DNA from: Actinomycetospora lutea
GTDB lineage: Bacteria > Actinomycetota > Actinomycetes > Mycobacteriales > Pseudonocardiaceae
Assembly (NCBI RefSeq): GCF_028737205.1
Contig: NZ_JAQZAL010000025.1
Coordinates: forward strand, 23,464-87,463
Length of the DNA: 64,000 nucleotides
Direction: 5' to 3'
A program made the translations under genes and the position numbers. Shown here one piece after another: positions 25,103 to 32,863 of the stretch. Within the stretch, counting starts at the first letter, position 1; each line of letters begins with the position of its first letter. Below the pieces are notes generated by a model. That model saw only the letters and a program-made list of their open reading frames with translations. It did no database searches and was not told where the DNA came from.

Positions 25103-25143
25103 GACGAAGGCCCCCTCCCGGACTCCGGGAGGGGGCCTTCGTC
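25103..25143. terminator. Strong bidirectional hairpin terminator
   Basis: A 19-bp perfect stem (GACGAAGGCCCCCTCCCGG and its complement) with a 3-nt loop, between the tRNA-Ser gene and the convergent MftD-like gene. Confidence 0.88.
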
Positions 25144-25154
25144 ACGGACGGGTC

Positions 25155-26327
25155 CTAGTGGACGGCCTGCCGCGTGAAGTTCGGCGGGATGATCAGGTCC
25201 TCGGGCACGAGGTCGTGCACCGACTTCCTGCCCAGTCCCATGAGTCCCGAGCCGATGCCGCTGCGCAGGATCTCCAGGACGTTCTCGACGCCCGGCTGCC
25301 CCGCGGCGGCGAGGCCCCACAGGTAGGCGCGGCCGATGGCGACGGCGCGGGCGCCCAGCGCGAGGGCCTTGACCACGTCGCTGCCGCGGCGGATCCCGCC
25401 GTCGAGGATGACCTCGACGTCGCGGCCGACGGCGTCGACGATCCCGGGCAGCACGCGGATCGGTGCCGGGGTGGAGTCGAGGTTGTTGCCGCCGTGGTTG
25501 GACACCTGGATCGCGGTGGCGCCGGCGTCGACGGCGCGCTTGGCGTCGTCGATGCGGGTGATGCCCTTGACGCAGAACGGCCCGTCCCACTGCTCGCGCA
25601 GCCAGGCGACGTCGGCCCAGGTGGGCGGCGGGGTGAACATCCACTGGCCGTAGGCGCCGAAGAACGTCGGGGCGTCCTCGCCCTGGGTCGGGATGTTCGG
25701 CACTGTCAGGTCGGGGATCCTGCCCGAGCGCAGGAACTGGAGTCCCCACTTCGGGCGGGTGGCGCCCTCGGGGATGTACTTGAGGATCGTCTTCCAGTCC
25801 ATCTTCTCCGGGATGGCCGGGCTGCCCCAGTCGCGGCCGTGGGAGAACGACCAGTCGAGGGTGACGATGAGGCCCTTGGCGCCGGCCTTCTTCGCGCGCT
25901 CGGCGCGGGCGGCGAGCGTCTCGCGGTCGCCCACCCAGTACATCTGGAAGAACGTGGTCGGGTTGGCCTCGATGACGTCCTCGACCGACCGGCTGGCGAA
26001 CGACGACAGGCCCATGGCGGTGCCGGCGTGCTTGGCCGCACGGGCGACGGCGACCTCGCCCTCCGGGTTGACCGCCTGCACGCCCGTGGGCGAGATGATC
26101 ACCGGCAGCGAGATCTCCTGGCCCATCACGGTGGTGGACAGGTCCTTCTCGAACGGCAGGTCGCAGACGTGCGGCAGGAACTGCAGCTCGCGGAAGGCGT
26201 TGATGTTGTCCTCGAGCGTCGCCCCGGCCTCGCTGCCGGCGACCAAGGCGCCGTACACCGACTTCGGGAGGTTCTTGCGGGCGCGCCGCTGTGCCTCGGC
26301 GACGGACTCGAACCACTGACCAGCCAT
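25155..26327 (-). CDS. mftD: FMN-dependent alpha-hydroxy-acid dehydrogenase, MftD-like
   Basis: 390-residue TIM-barrel flavoenzyme. The catalytic region VSNHGGNNLD, FMN-phosphate loop LDGGIRRGSDVVKALALGA and LTLDWSFSHGRDWG-like loop (IVTLDWSFSHGRDWG) are present. Overall it resembles MftD (pre-mycofactocin synthase) more than lactate dehydrogenase, notably the AGSEAGATLEDN start and TPPPTWADVAWLREQW. However, no other mft gene (A, B, C, E, F) is nearby, so either the cluster is elsewhere or this is a paralogue using a hydroxy acid. ATG 26327. Confidence 0.8.
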   Translation of the reverse strand: MAGQWFESVAEAQRRARKNLPKSVYGALVAGSEAGATLEDNINAFRELQFLPHVCDLPFEKDLSTTVMGQEISLPVIISPTGVQAVNPEGEVAVARAAKHAGTAMGLSSFASRSVEDVIEANPTTFFQMYWVGDRETLAARAERAKKAGAKGLIVTLDWSFSHGRDWGSPAIPEKMDWKTILKYIPEGATRPKWGLQFLRSGRIPDLTVPNIPTQGEDAPTFFGAYGQWMFTPPPTWADVAWLREQWDGPFCVKGITRIDDAKRAVDAGATAIQVSNHGGNNLDSTPAPIRVLPGIVDAVGRDVEVILDGGIRRGSDVVKALALGARAVAIGRAYLWGLAAAGQPGVENVLEILRSGIGSGLMGLGRKSVHDLVPEDLIIPPNFTRQAVH

Positions 26328-26431
26328 GGAAACCCTTCCGCGTGACGTGCTTCATCGCAGCCTATCCGCGCGTCGCGCCGCGCACGGTGTCTGCGCGGAC
26401 GGTCCGCGGGCCCTCCGTTCGGAGGGGTCGC

Positions 26432-27502
26432 TCACCGGTGTGGCGGGGGCCCGCTGGAGGCGCGCACGACCAGCTCGACGGGCAGCCGGTGCTCGTCGGC
26501 GGTCGCGGTCGGGCGCAGGAGCAGCTCCGCGGCGCGGCGCCCCTTCTCGCGGTGGGGCTGGCGGACGGTCGTCAGCGCGGGGTGCGCGTCGGCGGCGCCG
26601 GGGACGTCGTCGAACCCCACGACCGAGACGTCGCCGGGCACCGAGAGCCCCGCGTCGGCGGCCGCCGCCAGCGCGCCCAGGGCGAGCTCGTCGCTCATCG
26701 CGAGCAGGGCGGTGGGCGCCGGGTCGCGGGCGAGCAGGGCGGCCGCCGCGCGACGGCCCGCGTCGCGGCCGTAGGGGACGCGCTCCTCGACCGCGACGGC
26801 CGACCAGTCCTGCGCGGCGGCCTCGACCGCCTCGCGGTAGCCGATGAGCCGCTCGCGGGAGGCGCGGTAGCGGGCCCGGTCCTGACGGTCCCGGTCCGCG
26901 GTGCCCTCCCACCCGTCGTCGACCAGCGGCATGGCGATGACACCGAGCCGGGTGTGGCCCAGGTCGAGCAGGTGGCGGGCGGCCGACGCGGCGCCGCGGC
27001 GGTCGTCGATGCCGACGTGCCCGGCGTTCGGGAGACGCGGCCCGTCGACGACGACGAAGGGCAGGCCCCGGTCGACGATCGCGGCGAGCCTGCCGTCGAT
27101 CGGCACGTCGCAGTAGCAGATGACGGCGTCGACGAGGGCCACGCGCGCGACCGCCCCGGCCGGCCCGCCGCTGATGAGCACGAGCGCGAGGTCCTCGTCC
27201 TCGCAGACCTCGCTGACGCCCTGGAGGAAGAGCACCGCGGCGGGGTCGCTGAAGGCGAACGACATCGGGTCCTCGTAGATGAGGCCCAGGGCGTTCACCC
27301 GGCCCCGCGAGAGCGTCGCGGCCAGGGGGTGCGGCCCGGCGTACCCGAGCTCGCGGGCGGTGCCCAGGACCCGGTCGCGCAGGGCCGCGCTGAGCCGCTC
27401 GGGGTGGTTGTAGGCGTTGGAGACCGTCGCCCGGGAGACGCCGAGCGCGTCGGCGACGGTCGCGAGCGTGACCCGCCCGCCCCGGCGCCCGTCGGTCTCC
27501 AC
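26432..27502 (-). CDS. LacI-family transcriptional regulator
   Basis: 356 residues: N-terminal helix-turn-helix (VTLATVADALGVSRATVSNA, followed by hinge helix GPHPLAATLSRGR) and a periplasmic-binding-protein-like sensor domain (about 65-350). GTG 27502 places the HTH at residue 9, as usual. Effector not identifiable; no sugar genes adjoin. Two AACCGGT operator-like sites at 27551 and 27603 lie between this gene and the divergent 85-residue gene, suggesting autoregulation. Confidence 0.9.
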   Translation of the reverse strand: METDGRRGGRVTLATVADALGVSRATVSNAYNHPERLSAALRDRVLGTARELGYAGPHPLAATLSRGRVNALGLIYEDPMSFAFSDPAAVLFLQGVSEVCEDEDLALVLISGGPAGAVARVALVDAVICYCDVPIDGRLAAIVDRGLPFVVVDGPRLPNAGHVGIDDRRGAASAARHLLDLGHTRLGVIAMPLVDDGWEGTADRDRQDRARYRASRERLIGYREAVEAAAQDWSAVAVEERVPYGRDAGRRAAAALLARDPAPTALLAMSDELALGALAAAADAGLSVPGDVSVVGFDDVPGAADAHPALTTVRQPHREKGRRAAELLLRPTATADEHRLPVELVVRASSGPPPHR

Positions 27503-27550
27503 GTCGTGATTCTCCCCGACCTCGGTGGCCGTCCGGGAGTCGACGGAGAA

Positions 27551-27566
27551 GTGAACCGGTACAACC
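27551..27566. promoter_or_regulatory. LacI-type operator 1 (candidate)
   Basis: GTGAACCGGTACAACC: central AACCGGT with the CG-centred symmetry typical of LacI-family operators, about 50 bp upstream of the lacI-type start. Confidence 0.45.
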
Positions 27567-27606
27567 GCACCTCGATCGACATCGGCGAACCTCTTGCGAG
27601 CCTCCC

Positions 27607-27622
27607 GTTTGAACCGGTTTAG
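27607..27622. promoter_or_regulatory. LacI-type operator 2 (candidate)
   Basis: TTTGAACCGGTTTAG, with a perfect AAACCGGTTT-like core (AACCGGTT), about 56 bp from site 1 and 9 bp upstream of the ATG at 27631, where it would block the divergent gene. Confidence 0.5.
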
Positions 27623-27630
27623 TATCTCCC

Positions 27631-27888
27631 ATGGGACTCCGACGTGACTGGTTCGAGCGGGCCCGGCGGGTGCTGGGGATCGGTGCTGCGGCCCGCGAGG
27701 TCGCGCGGGAGGCGGAACGCGTGGTGGCCCGGGCGGCCGCGCGGGACCGGCTCGCGGCGGTGGAGGGCGAGATCGCGTTCCTGCTGGCCGACGAGCGCGT
27801 CCCGGCCCGTGGCCGCCGGCTCCGGGCGCTGGAGCAGGCGCGGGACGACCTGCGCGCCGAGCTCGCCACGAGCCACGGCCCCGGGTGA
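27631..27888 (+). CDS. Hypothetical small helical protein
   Basis: 85 residues, Ala/Arg/Glu-rich and predicted to be one or two long amphipathic helices (coiled-coil-like: AAAREVAREAERVVARAAARD). No known domain. ATG 27631 has no clear ribosome-binding site and directly follows an operator-like palindrome, so a leaderless message is possible. Its stop overlaps GTG 27885 of the sigma-factor frame. Existence moderately supported by codon use only. Confidence 0.5.
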   Translation: MGLRRDWFERARRVLGIGAAAREVAREAERVVARAAARDRLAAVEGEIAFLLADERVPARGRRLRALEQARDDLRAELATSHGPG

Positions 27889-27974
27889 CCTCGCCCCACC
27901 GACACACTCCGAACGGCCGAACCGTCGGCGTCCCCTGGGCGAACGGTGCCCAGGAACCCGACGAGGAGGTGGCC

Positions 27975-28655
27975 GTGGTGGTCGAGGTGGCCCTGCCCGT
28001 GACGGCACCCCTGGCCCCCGTCCGCGAGGACGAGGTCGCCGCGACCCCGGTCGCCGAGGGTGGCGCGGCGGCGGCCGACGCCGCGCTCGTCCTGCGGCTC
28101 GGCGAGCGCGAGAAGGCCGCGCTCGACGAGCTGTACCAGCGCTACGGGCGGCCCGCGTACTCGCTCGCGCGCCGGATCTGCGGCGACGAGGGCCTCGCGG
28201 AGGACGTCGTGCAGGAGGTCTTCCTCGCGCTGTGGCGTGACCCGGGCCGGTTCGACCCCGGGCGCGGCACGGTGGCGAGCTGGCTCATGACCCTCGTGCA
28301 CCACAAGGCCGTCGACGCGGTGCGTCGCGAGGCCACCCGCCGGCGCCACCACCCCACGACCGGGGAGCCCGACGAGGGCGTGCCGGCGGCCGGACCGTCG
28401 GCGGCGCGCCAGGCGCTCGGCTCGGTGATCGGCGAGCAGGTGCGCGCCGCGCTGCACCGGCTGCCCACCGAGCAGCGCACGGCCCTCGGGCTCGCCTACT
28501 ACGGCGGCTACTCGCAGCGCGAGGTCGCCAGCCTGACCGGCGTGCCCATCGGCACCGTCAAGTCCCGCATGTTCGCCGGTGTCGCGCGCCTGCGGGTGCT
28601 GCTCGGCCCGGTGCTGGGGGCCTCGGCCGCCGACGCCCTCGGGGACTTCGCGTGA
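27975..28655 (+). CDS. ECF RNA polymerase sigma factor
   Basis: 226 residues. Sigma-70 region 2 (YQRYGRPAYSLARRICGDEG ... VVQEVFLALWRDPGRFDPGR) and region 4 (LPTEQRTALGLAYYGGYSQR, then VPIGTVKSRMFAGVARLR) are complete, as in SigK-type group IV sigmas. GTG 27975 is preferred because AGGAGG lies 5 bp upstream; the longer frame from GTG 27885 adds 30 residues that do not look like sigma sequence. Its end overlaps the anti-sigma start (GTGA), the usual sigma/anti-sigma coupling. Confidence 0.9.
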   Translation: MVVEVALPVTAPLAPVREDEVAATPVAEGGAAAADAALVLRLGEREKAALDELYQRYGRPAYSLARRICGDEGLAEDVVQEVFLALWRDPGRFDPGRGTVASWLMTLVHHKAVDAVRREATRRRHHPTTGEPDEGVPAAGPSAARQALGSVIGEQVRAALHRLPTEQRTALGLAYYGGYSQREVASLTGVPIGTVKSRMFAGVARLRVLLGPVLGASAADALGDFA

Positions 28656-29482
28656 CCACCTGCGCTCGGCGTGACGACGCCGTCGGCCACGCCTTCTCCG
28701 CCCTCGAGCCCGACGAGGACCGCGCGCTCGAGGCCCACCTGCCGCACTGCCCGGTCTGCCGGCGGGCCCGCGACGAGGCCCTGGACGTCGTGGCCGCGCT
28801 CGGCCGGGCGGTGCCGCCGCTCGAGCCGCCGGACGACCTGCGCCGGCGGGTCCTCGACGCGGCCCGCGCGGAGCCGGGACGCCGTCCGCGGCCCGCGGTC
28901 CCCGCGCCCCCCGTGCCCCCCGCGCCCCCCGCGCCCGACCCCGTCGCGGCCCCGGAGCCCCGCCGGCGCCGGGTCCTCACCGCGGTGGGCGGGCTGGTCG
29001 CCGCCGTCGTGCTGGGGGTCGGCCTGATCGTCGCCCAGGGGGTCCTGCCGACTCGGTCGACGCCCGCGGACGACCCGGTGACGGCGCTGGCCGACCAGGC
29101 CGACCGCGTGGTCGGCGACGCCCGCTCCCGCGACCCCGGCGCCCGCACCACGATCCTGCGCTCCGAGACGGGCACGCCCGCGGCGGTCCTCGTCGACCCG
29201 GGGGACGCGAGCACGCCGGTCCGCCTGGTCGCCCTGGATCTGCCGCCCACGGGCAACGCCCGCGACTACGTGGTCTGGGCGACCGGGCGGCCCGGCAACA
29301 CGCCCGAGGCGGTGGCGGTGATGGACCCGGACGACGGGATGACACGCCCGCTCGCCGCACCGGACGGGCCCGCCTTCCCGGGTGACCCCGGACCGCGCGG
29401 CTGGGCCGTGTCGATCGAGCCGACCGGGCCGGTGCCCGCGCGGCCGTCGACGGTCGTCGCGATCGGCCTGGTGGCCGGCTGA
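28652..29482 (+). CDS. Anti-sigma factor, zinc-finger plus RskA-type
   Basis: 276 residues. The N-terminal anti-sigma domain has the zinc motif HLPHCPVC (HxxxCxxC, about 29-36). A proline-rich linker leads to a single transmembrane segment (VLTAVGGLVAAVVLGVGLIV, about 109-128), and the outer C-terminal part is an RskA domain (VRLVALDLPPTGNARDYVVW). It would hold the ECF sigma at the membrane until proteolysis or reduction releases it. Translationally coupled to the sigma gene. Confidence 0.9.
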   Translation: MTTCARRDDAVGHAFSALEPDEDRALEAHLPHCPVCRRARDEALDVVAALGRAVPPLEPPDDLRRRVLDAARAEPGRRPRPAVPAPPVPPAPPAPDPVAAPEPRRRRVLTAVGGLVAAVVLGVGLIVAQGVLPTRSTPADDPVTALADQADRVVGDARSRDPGARTTILRSETGTPAAVLVDPGDASTPVRLVALDLPPTGNARDYVVWATGRPGNTPEAVAVMDPDDGMTRPLAAPDGPAFPGDPGPRGWAVSIEPTGPVPARPSTVVAIGLVAG

Positions 29483-29665
29483 CGGGTCCTCATCCGCACG
29501 CCACCCCTCGTTCCACCGTTCGTCGCTGCTCGGTGGTCCCCGGTCGCAGTCCGCGCGTGCCGCGTCCGCGACGACGGTGTCAGCGTCGGACCGCGCGACT
29601 ACCGTGGAACAGGCCGCCGATCACGTCGTCGGCGGGCAGCGCGACGGGTCGGGGAGGAGGCGCCG

Positions 29666-31414
29666 ATGACGGACGTGGCGACCCTCGGGTTCTCGGGCGC
29701 CGCCCTCGGCACGACCGCCGGCGAGGCCTCGCCCGGGCGACCCATGCTCGCGAGCGCCGGCGACATCCCGCGCGGCGCCGGCTGGGCGTTCGAGTTCGTG
29801 TGGGACGGGCTGCGCTGCCTGGCCCGCACGGGCGCCGACGGTCTGGTCCTCGTCACCGAGGCGGGCCGCGACGTCACCTCGCATTTCCCGGAGCTCGGGG
29901 TGTCGGCGCCCTGGACGAGCACGGAGGGTCTGGTGCTCGACGGGGTCGTCGTGGCCCTCGACGGGGTCGGGCGCCCGAGCGCGGGCAAGCTGCGCCGCCG
30001 CGCCCGGGTCGCGCACCCCTCGGAGATCCTGCAGGCCCGGGTGCCCGTGTCCTTCTACGTCTTCGACGTGCTCGAGGTGGCCGGCGCCTCGACCCGTCGG
30101 CTGCCCTACCGCCAACGTCGCGAGCTGCTCGCCGAGCTCGACCTCTCCGGGAGCCGTGTCGTGATCCCGCCGTCCTTCACCGGTGTCGACGCCGACGCGG
30201 TCGTGAGCACCGCGCGGCGCTACGGGCTCGACGGTGTGGTGGCGAAACGGCTGGAGTCGACCTATCAGGTCGGCCGGCGCTCGCGCAGCTGGATCGAGGC
30301 GCCCGTGCGGCGCACCCAGGACGTCGTCGTCGGCGGCTGGATCCCCGCCCGTGACCGCCCCGGCACCGTGGGCGCCCTGCTGGTCGGCGTGCCCGGCGAG
30401 TCGGGGCTGAGCTACTCCGGCCGGGTCGTCACCGGCGTCACCGCGGCCGCGCGCCGCGAGCTCGACGGGATCCTCACGCCGCTCGAGCGCGAGGTCAGCC
30501 CGTTCGCCACCGCGCTGCCCGAAGGTGAGGGCGGCGCGGTGCACTGGCTCGCGCCCCGCCTGGTCGGGCAGGTCGAGCACCGCCGCTGGACCGCCACCGG
30601 CCTGCTCGAGCGGCCCACCTGGCAGGGCCTGCGCGCGGCCCATCCCGCCACCGTCGCCGCGCCGGTGCTCTCCGCGCCCGTGGTCGACACCGACCTGGAG
30701 CTGGACGACCTGGAGACCGCCGAGGTGCCCACCCGCCGCACCCCCGCGACGCCCGCCGACGTCGTCGCCGTGCCGTCCGCCGAGGACGTGGAGTCGGCGC
30801 TGCGCTCGCGGTTCTCGGCGCACTTCGTGCACAACACGCTCACGGCGATCGCCTCGTACGTGCGCACCGACCCGGGCCGGGCGCGCGAGCTGCTCACCGA
30901 GTTCGCCGACTTCACGCGCTACTCGTTCCGCTCGGGCGGCGAGCTCACCACCGTCGGCGACGAGCTCCACAACGCCGAGCGCTACCTCACCCTCGAGCAG
31001 GCCCGCTTCGGGCAGCGGCTCCGCGCCGAGGTCGCGGTGGCGCCCGAGGTGCGCCACGTGCTCGTGCCGCCGTTCGTCGTGGCCCCGCTGGTGGAGAACG
31101 CCGTGCGCCACGGCATCGAGCCGGTCCCGGGCGGCGGCTCGGTCAGCGTCTTCGCCTCCGGCTCCGGGTCCGACTGCGTGATCACGGTGTCCGACGACGG
31201 CGCCGGCATGGGCCCGGAGGCGACGCGCACCGCCTCGCAGGTCGACCGCCGCCACGGCGGCATCGCCGAGGTGTCCCGCCGGCTGCACGCCACGTTCGGC
31301 TCGCAGTGCGACGTCCACGTCGACACGCGACCCGGCGTCGGCACGGCGGTGCGCCTGCGGCTCCCGGCGATCACGGCGTCGGCGGCCGAGCCGAGCCGGG
31401 TCCTGGTCGGCTAG
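29666..31414 (+). CDS. Fusion protein: degenerate ATP-dependent DNA ligase core + LytS-type histidine kinase
   Basis: 582 residues in three modules. Residues 25-215 match the ligase adenylation domain: RPMLAS, WAFEFVWDGLR (40-50), YVFDVLEVAG (motif III), LDGVVAKRLESTYQVGRRS (188-206), SWIEAP (motif V). Residues 216-325 are the ligase OB fold (RRTQDVVVGGW, YSGRVVTGVT, ERPTWQGLR). The catalytic lysine is V45 and the motif V lysines are E211 and P213, so nick sealing is unlikely. Residues 375-570 are a LytS/YehU-type kinase: SRFSAHFVHNTLTAIASYVR with H386, N-box PLVENAVRHGI, G-box SDDGAGMG. No transmembrane segment and no response regulator adjacent. Start ATG 29666. The ligase part probably senses a nucleotide or DNA. 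Confidence 0.88.
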   Translation: MTDVATLGFSGAALGTTAGEASPGRPMLASAGDIPRGAGWAFEFVWDGLRCLARTGADGLVLVTEAGRDVTSHFPELGVSAPWTSTEGLVLDGVVVALDGVGRPSAGKLRRRARVAHPSEILQARVPVSFYVFDVLEVAGASTRRLPYRQRRELLAELDLSGSRVVIPPSFTGVDADAVVSTARRYGLDGVVAKRLESTYQVGRRSRSWIEAPVRRTQDVVVGGWIPARDRPGTVGALLVGVPGESGLSYSGRVVTGVTAAARRELDGILTPLEREVSPFATALPEGEGGAVHWLAPRLVGQVEHRRWTATGLLERPTWQGLRAAHPATVAAPVLSAPVVDTDLELDDLETAEVPTRRTPATPADVVAVPSAEDVESALRSRFSAHFVHNTLTAIASYVRTDPGRARELLTEFADFTRYSFRSGGELTTVGDELHNAERYLTLEQARFGQRLRAEVAVAPEVRHVLVPPFVVAPLVENAVRHGIEPVPGGGSVSVFASGSGSDCVITVSDDGAGMGPEATRTASQVDRRHGGIAEVSRRLHATFGSQCDVHVDTRPGVGTAVRLRLPAITASAAEPSRVLVG

Positions 31415-31468
31415 CACCCGCCCCGGGCCGGGCCGGACGGCTCGTGCCGCCCGGTCCGCCGCGGGCCG

Positions 31469-31573
31469 TCAGTCGTCGTCGTCCACGACCACGGGGTCGG
31501 CCGCCGCGAACGGCGCGGCGGCGAGCAGCCCGGCGCCGCAGAACGCGACGATCGAGGCAGAGCGTCGGAACAT
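31469..31573 (-). CDS. Small exported peptide
   Basis: 34 residues: MFRRSASIVAFCGAGLLAAA forms a charged start and hydrophobic core, the AXA-like site FAAA precedes DP, and the predicted mature part is only DPVVVDDDD. ATG 31573 is preceded by GAGGAG at 7 bp, a good ribosome-binding site. Too short for usual gene calling. Function unknown. It is convergent with the ligase-kinase fusion gene, 54 bp from its stop. Confidence 0.6.
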   Translation of the reverse strand: MFRRSASIVAFCGAGLLAAAPFAAADPVVVDDDD

Positions 31574-31754
31574 GAGGGGTCTCCTCGCGATGGGTGAACG
31601 AAAGAGACCGTTCGGCACATCTGCAGCTGCGATGAACCCCGCTCTCCGGGGGCCGGCAATCGGTGCGACGAAGGGCCACCGGAAAGCGTGGCGGTCGAGT
31701 GAACGGGACGGGCGGTGGGGTGCGCGCCGAACGGTCCTCGGGACAGGAGGAACG

Positions 31755-32558
31755 GTGCGGAGCCGGGGACGGGAGAGCCGGGGCGTGGAGGCGATCGCGA
31801 TCGACTGGTCCGGCGACGCACGGGCAGCCCACCGGCGCATCCGCGTGGCGACCGCGCGCCCGGGCCGCCTGCTCGCGGTCCGGGCCGGTCTCGACCGCGC
31901 GGGGGTCGCCGACCTCCTGCTCGAGCGCGCGGCGTCCGGGCCCGTCGTCGCGGGTCTCGACTTCTCGTTCGCGCTGCCGGCCTGGTTCGCGCGCGAGCAC
32001 GGGTGCGGCGACGTGGCCGCGCTGTGGGAGCTCGTGGGCCGCGAGGGTGAGCGCTGGCTGCGCGAGTGCCGGCCGCCGTTCTGGGGCCGTGGGGCGACGC
32101 CGCGGCCCCCGGCCGACCCGGCGCGACCGCGGTTCCGCGTCACCGAGGAGGCCGTCCGCGCCGACGGGCTGACCCCGACCTCGACGTTCCAGATCGGCGG
32201 GGCCGGCGCGGTGGGCACGGGCTCGCTGCGCGGGATGCCGCACCTCGCGCGCCTGCGCGCCGCCGGCTTCGCGGTGTGGCCGTTCGACGACGCCGGGCCC
32301 GCGACCCTGGTGGAGATCTACCCGCGCGTGCACACGGGGCTGGTGGTCAAGCGCTCGCCGGCGGCGCGACGCGGGGCCGTGCGCGCGGACCCGCGCATCC
32401 CCGCGGCGCTGCGCGACGACGTCGTGGCGAGCGAGGACGCCTTCGACGCCGCGGTCTCGGCGCTGGCGATGGCCGAGCACCTCGACGCGCTCCGGTCGCT
32501 GCGCGCCGCGCCGCCGGGGAGTGCCGAGGCGATCGAGGGCGCGCTCTGGCGCCCGTGA
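31755..32558 (+). CDS. DUF429 family protein (RNase H-like fold)
   Basis: 267 residues beginning with EAIAIDWSGDA (the acidic first strand of the DUF429 family), with GLDFSFALPAWF, FRVTEEAVRADGLTPTSTFQ and a late VASEDAFDAAVSALAMA. The family is predicted to be a metal-dependent nuclease of RNase H fold; no experimental role is known to me. AGGAGG at 31745-31750 supports GTG 31755; GTG 31785 is the other possibility. Confidence 0.8.
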   Translation: MRSRGRESRGVEAIAIDWSGDARAAHRRIRVATARPGRLLAVRAGLDRAGVADLLLERAASGPVVAGLDFSFALPAWFAREHGCGDVAALWELVGREGERWLRECRPPFWGRGATPRPPADPARPRFRVTEEAVRADGLTPTSTFQIGGAGAVGTGSLRGMPHLARLRAAGFAVWPFDDAGPATLVEIYPRVHTGLVVKRSPAARRGAVRADPRIPAALRDDVVASEDAFDAAVSALAMAEHLDALRSLRAAPPGSAEAIEGALWRP

Positions 32559-32563
32559 CCCCG

Positions 32564-32860
32564 TCAGCGGCGGCTGCGCACCGCCGGCGCCGGGACGTCC
32601 CGGAACGCCTCCCGCACCGCGCGGCGCGGGTCCGCCGAGCGGATCTCGGCGAGCGGCTCGCGCAGCTCGTCGAGCTGGCGGCGGACCTCGGCGAGGTCGG
32701 CCGCGGTGTCGACCTGCTCCCGGACCGACGCCGCGTAGCCCTTCACCTGCGTCGCGGCGCGGGCCAGCGACCGGATGGCACCGGGGAGGCGCTCGGGGCC
32801 GATGACGAAGAACCCGATCAGGGCGAGCAGCACGAGCTCACCCATGCCCAGTCCGAGCAC
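32564..32860 (-). CDS. tatB: Sec-independent protein translocase TatB
   Basis: 98 residues: one N-terminal membrane helix with the TatB-specific glutamate E8 (MGELVLLALIGFFVIGPERL), hinge GPERLP, then an amphipathic helix and charged tail. TatB with TatC forms the twin-arginine receptor. Third tat gene of the operon, 3 bp after tatC. Confidence 0.92.
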   Translation of the reverse strand: MLGLGMGELVLLALIGFFVIGPERLPGAIRSLARAATQVKGYAASVREQVDTAADLAEVRRQLDELREPLAEIRSADPRRAVREAFRDVPAPAVRSRR

Positions 32861-32863
32861 GGG

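Noticed and set aside
27885..27974. Longer ECF sigma start at GTG 27885
   Set aside because: AGGAGG correctly spaced to GTG 27975, and the extra 30 residues do not resemble sigma sequence.
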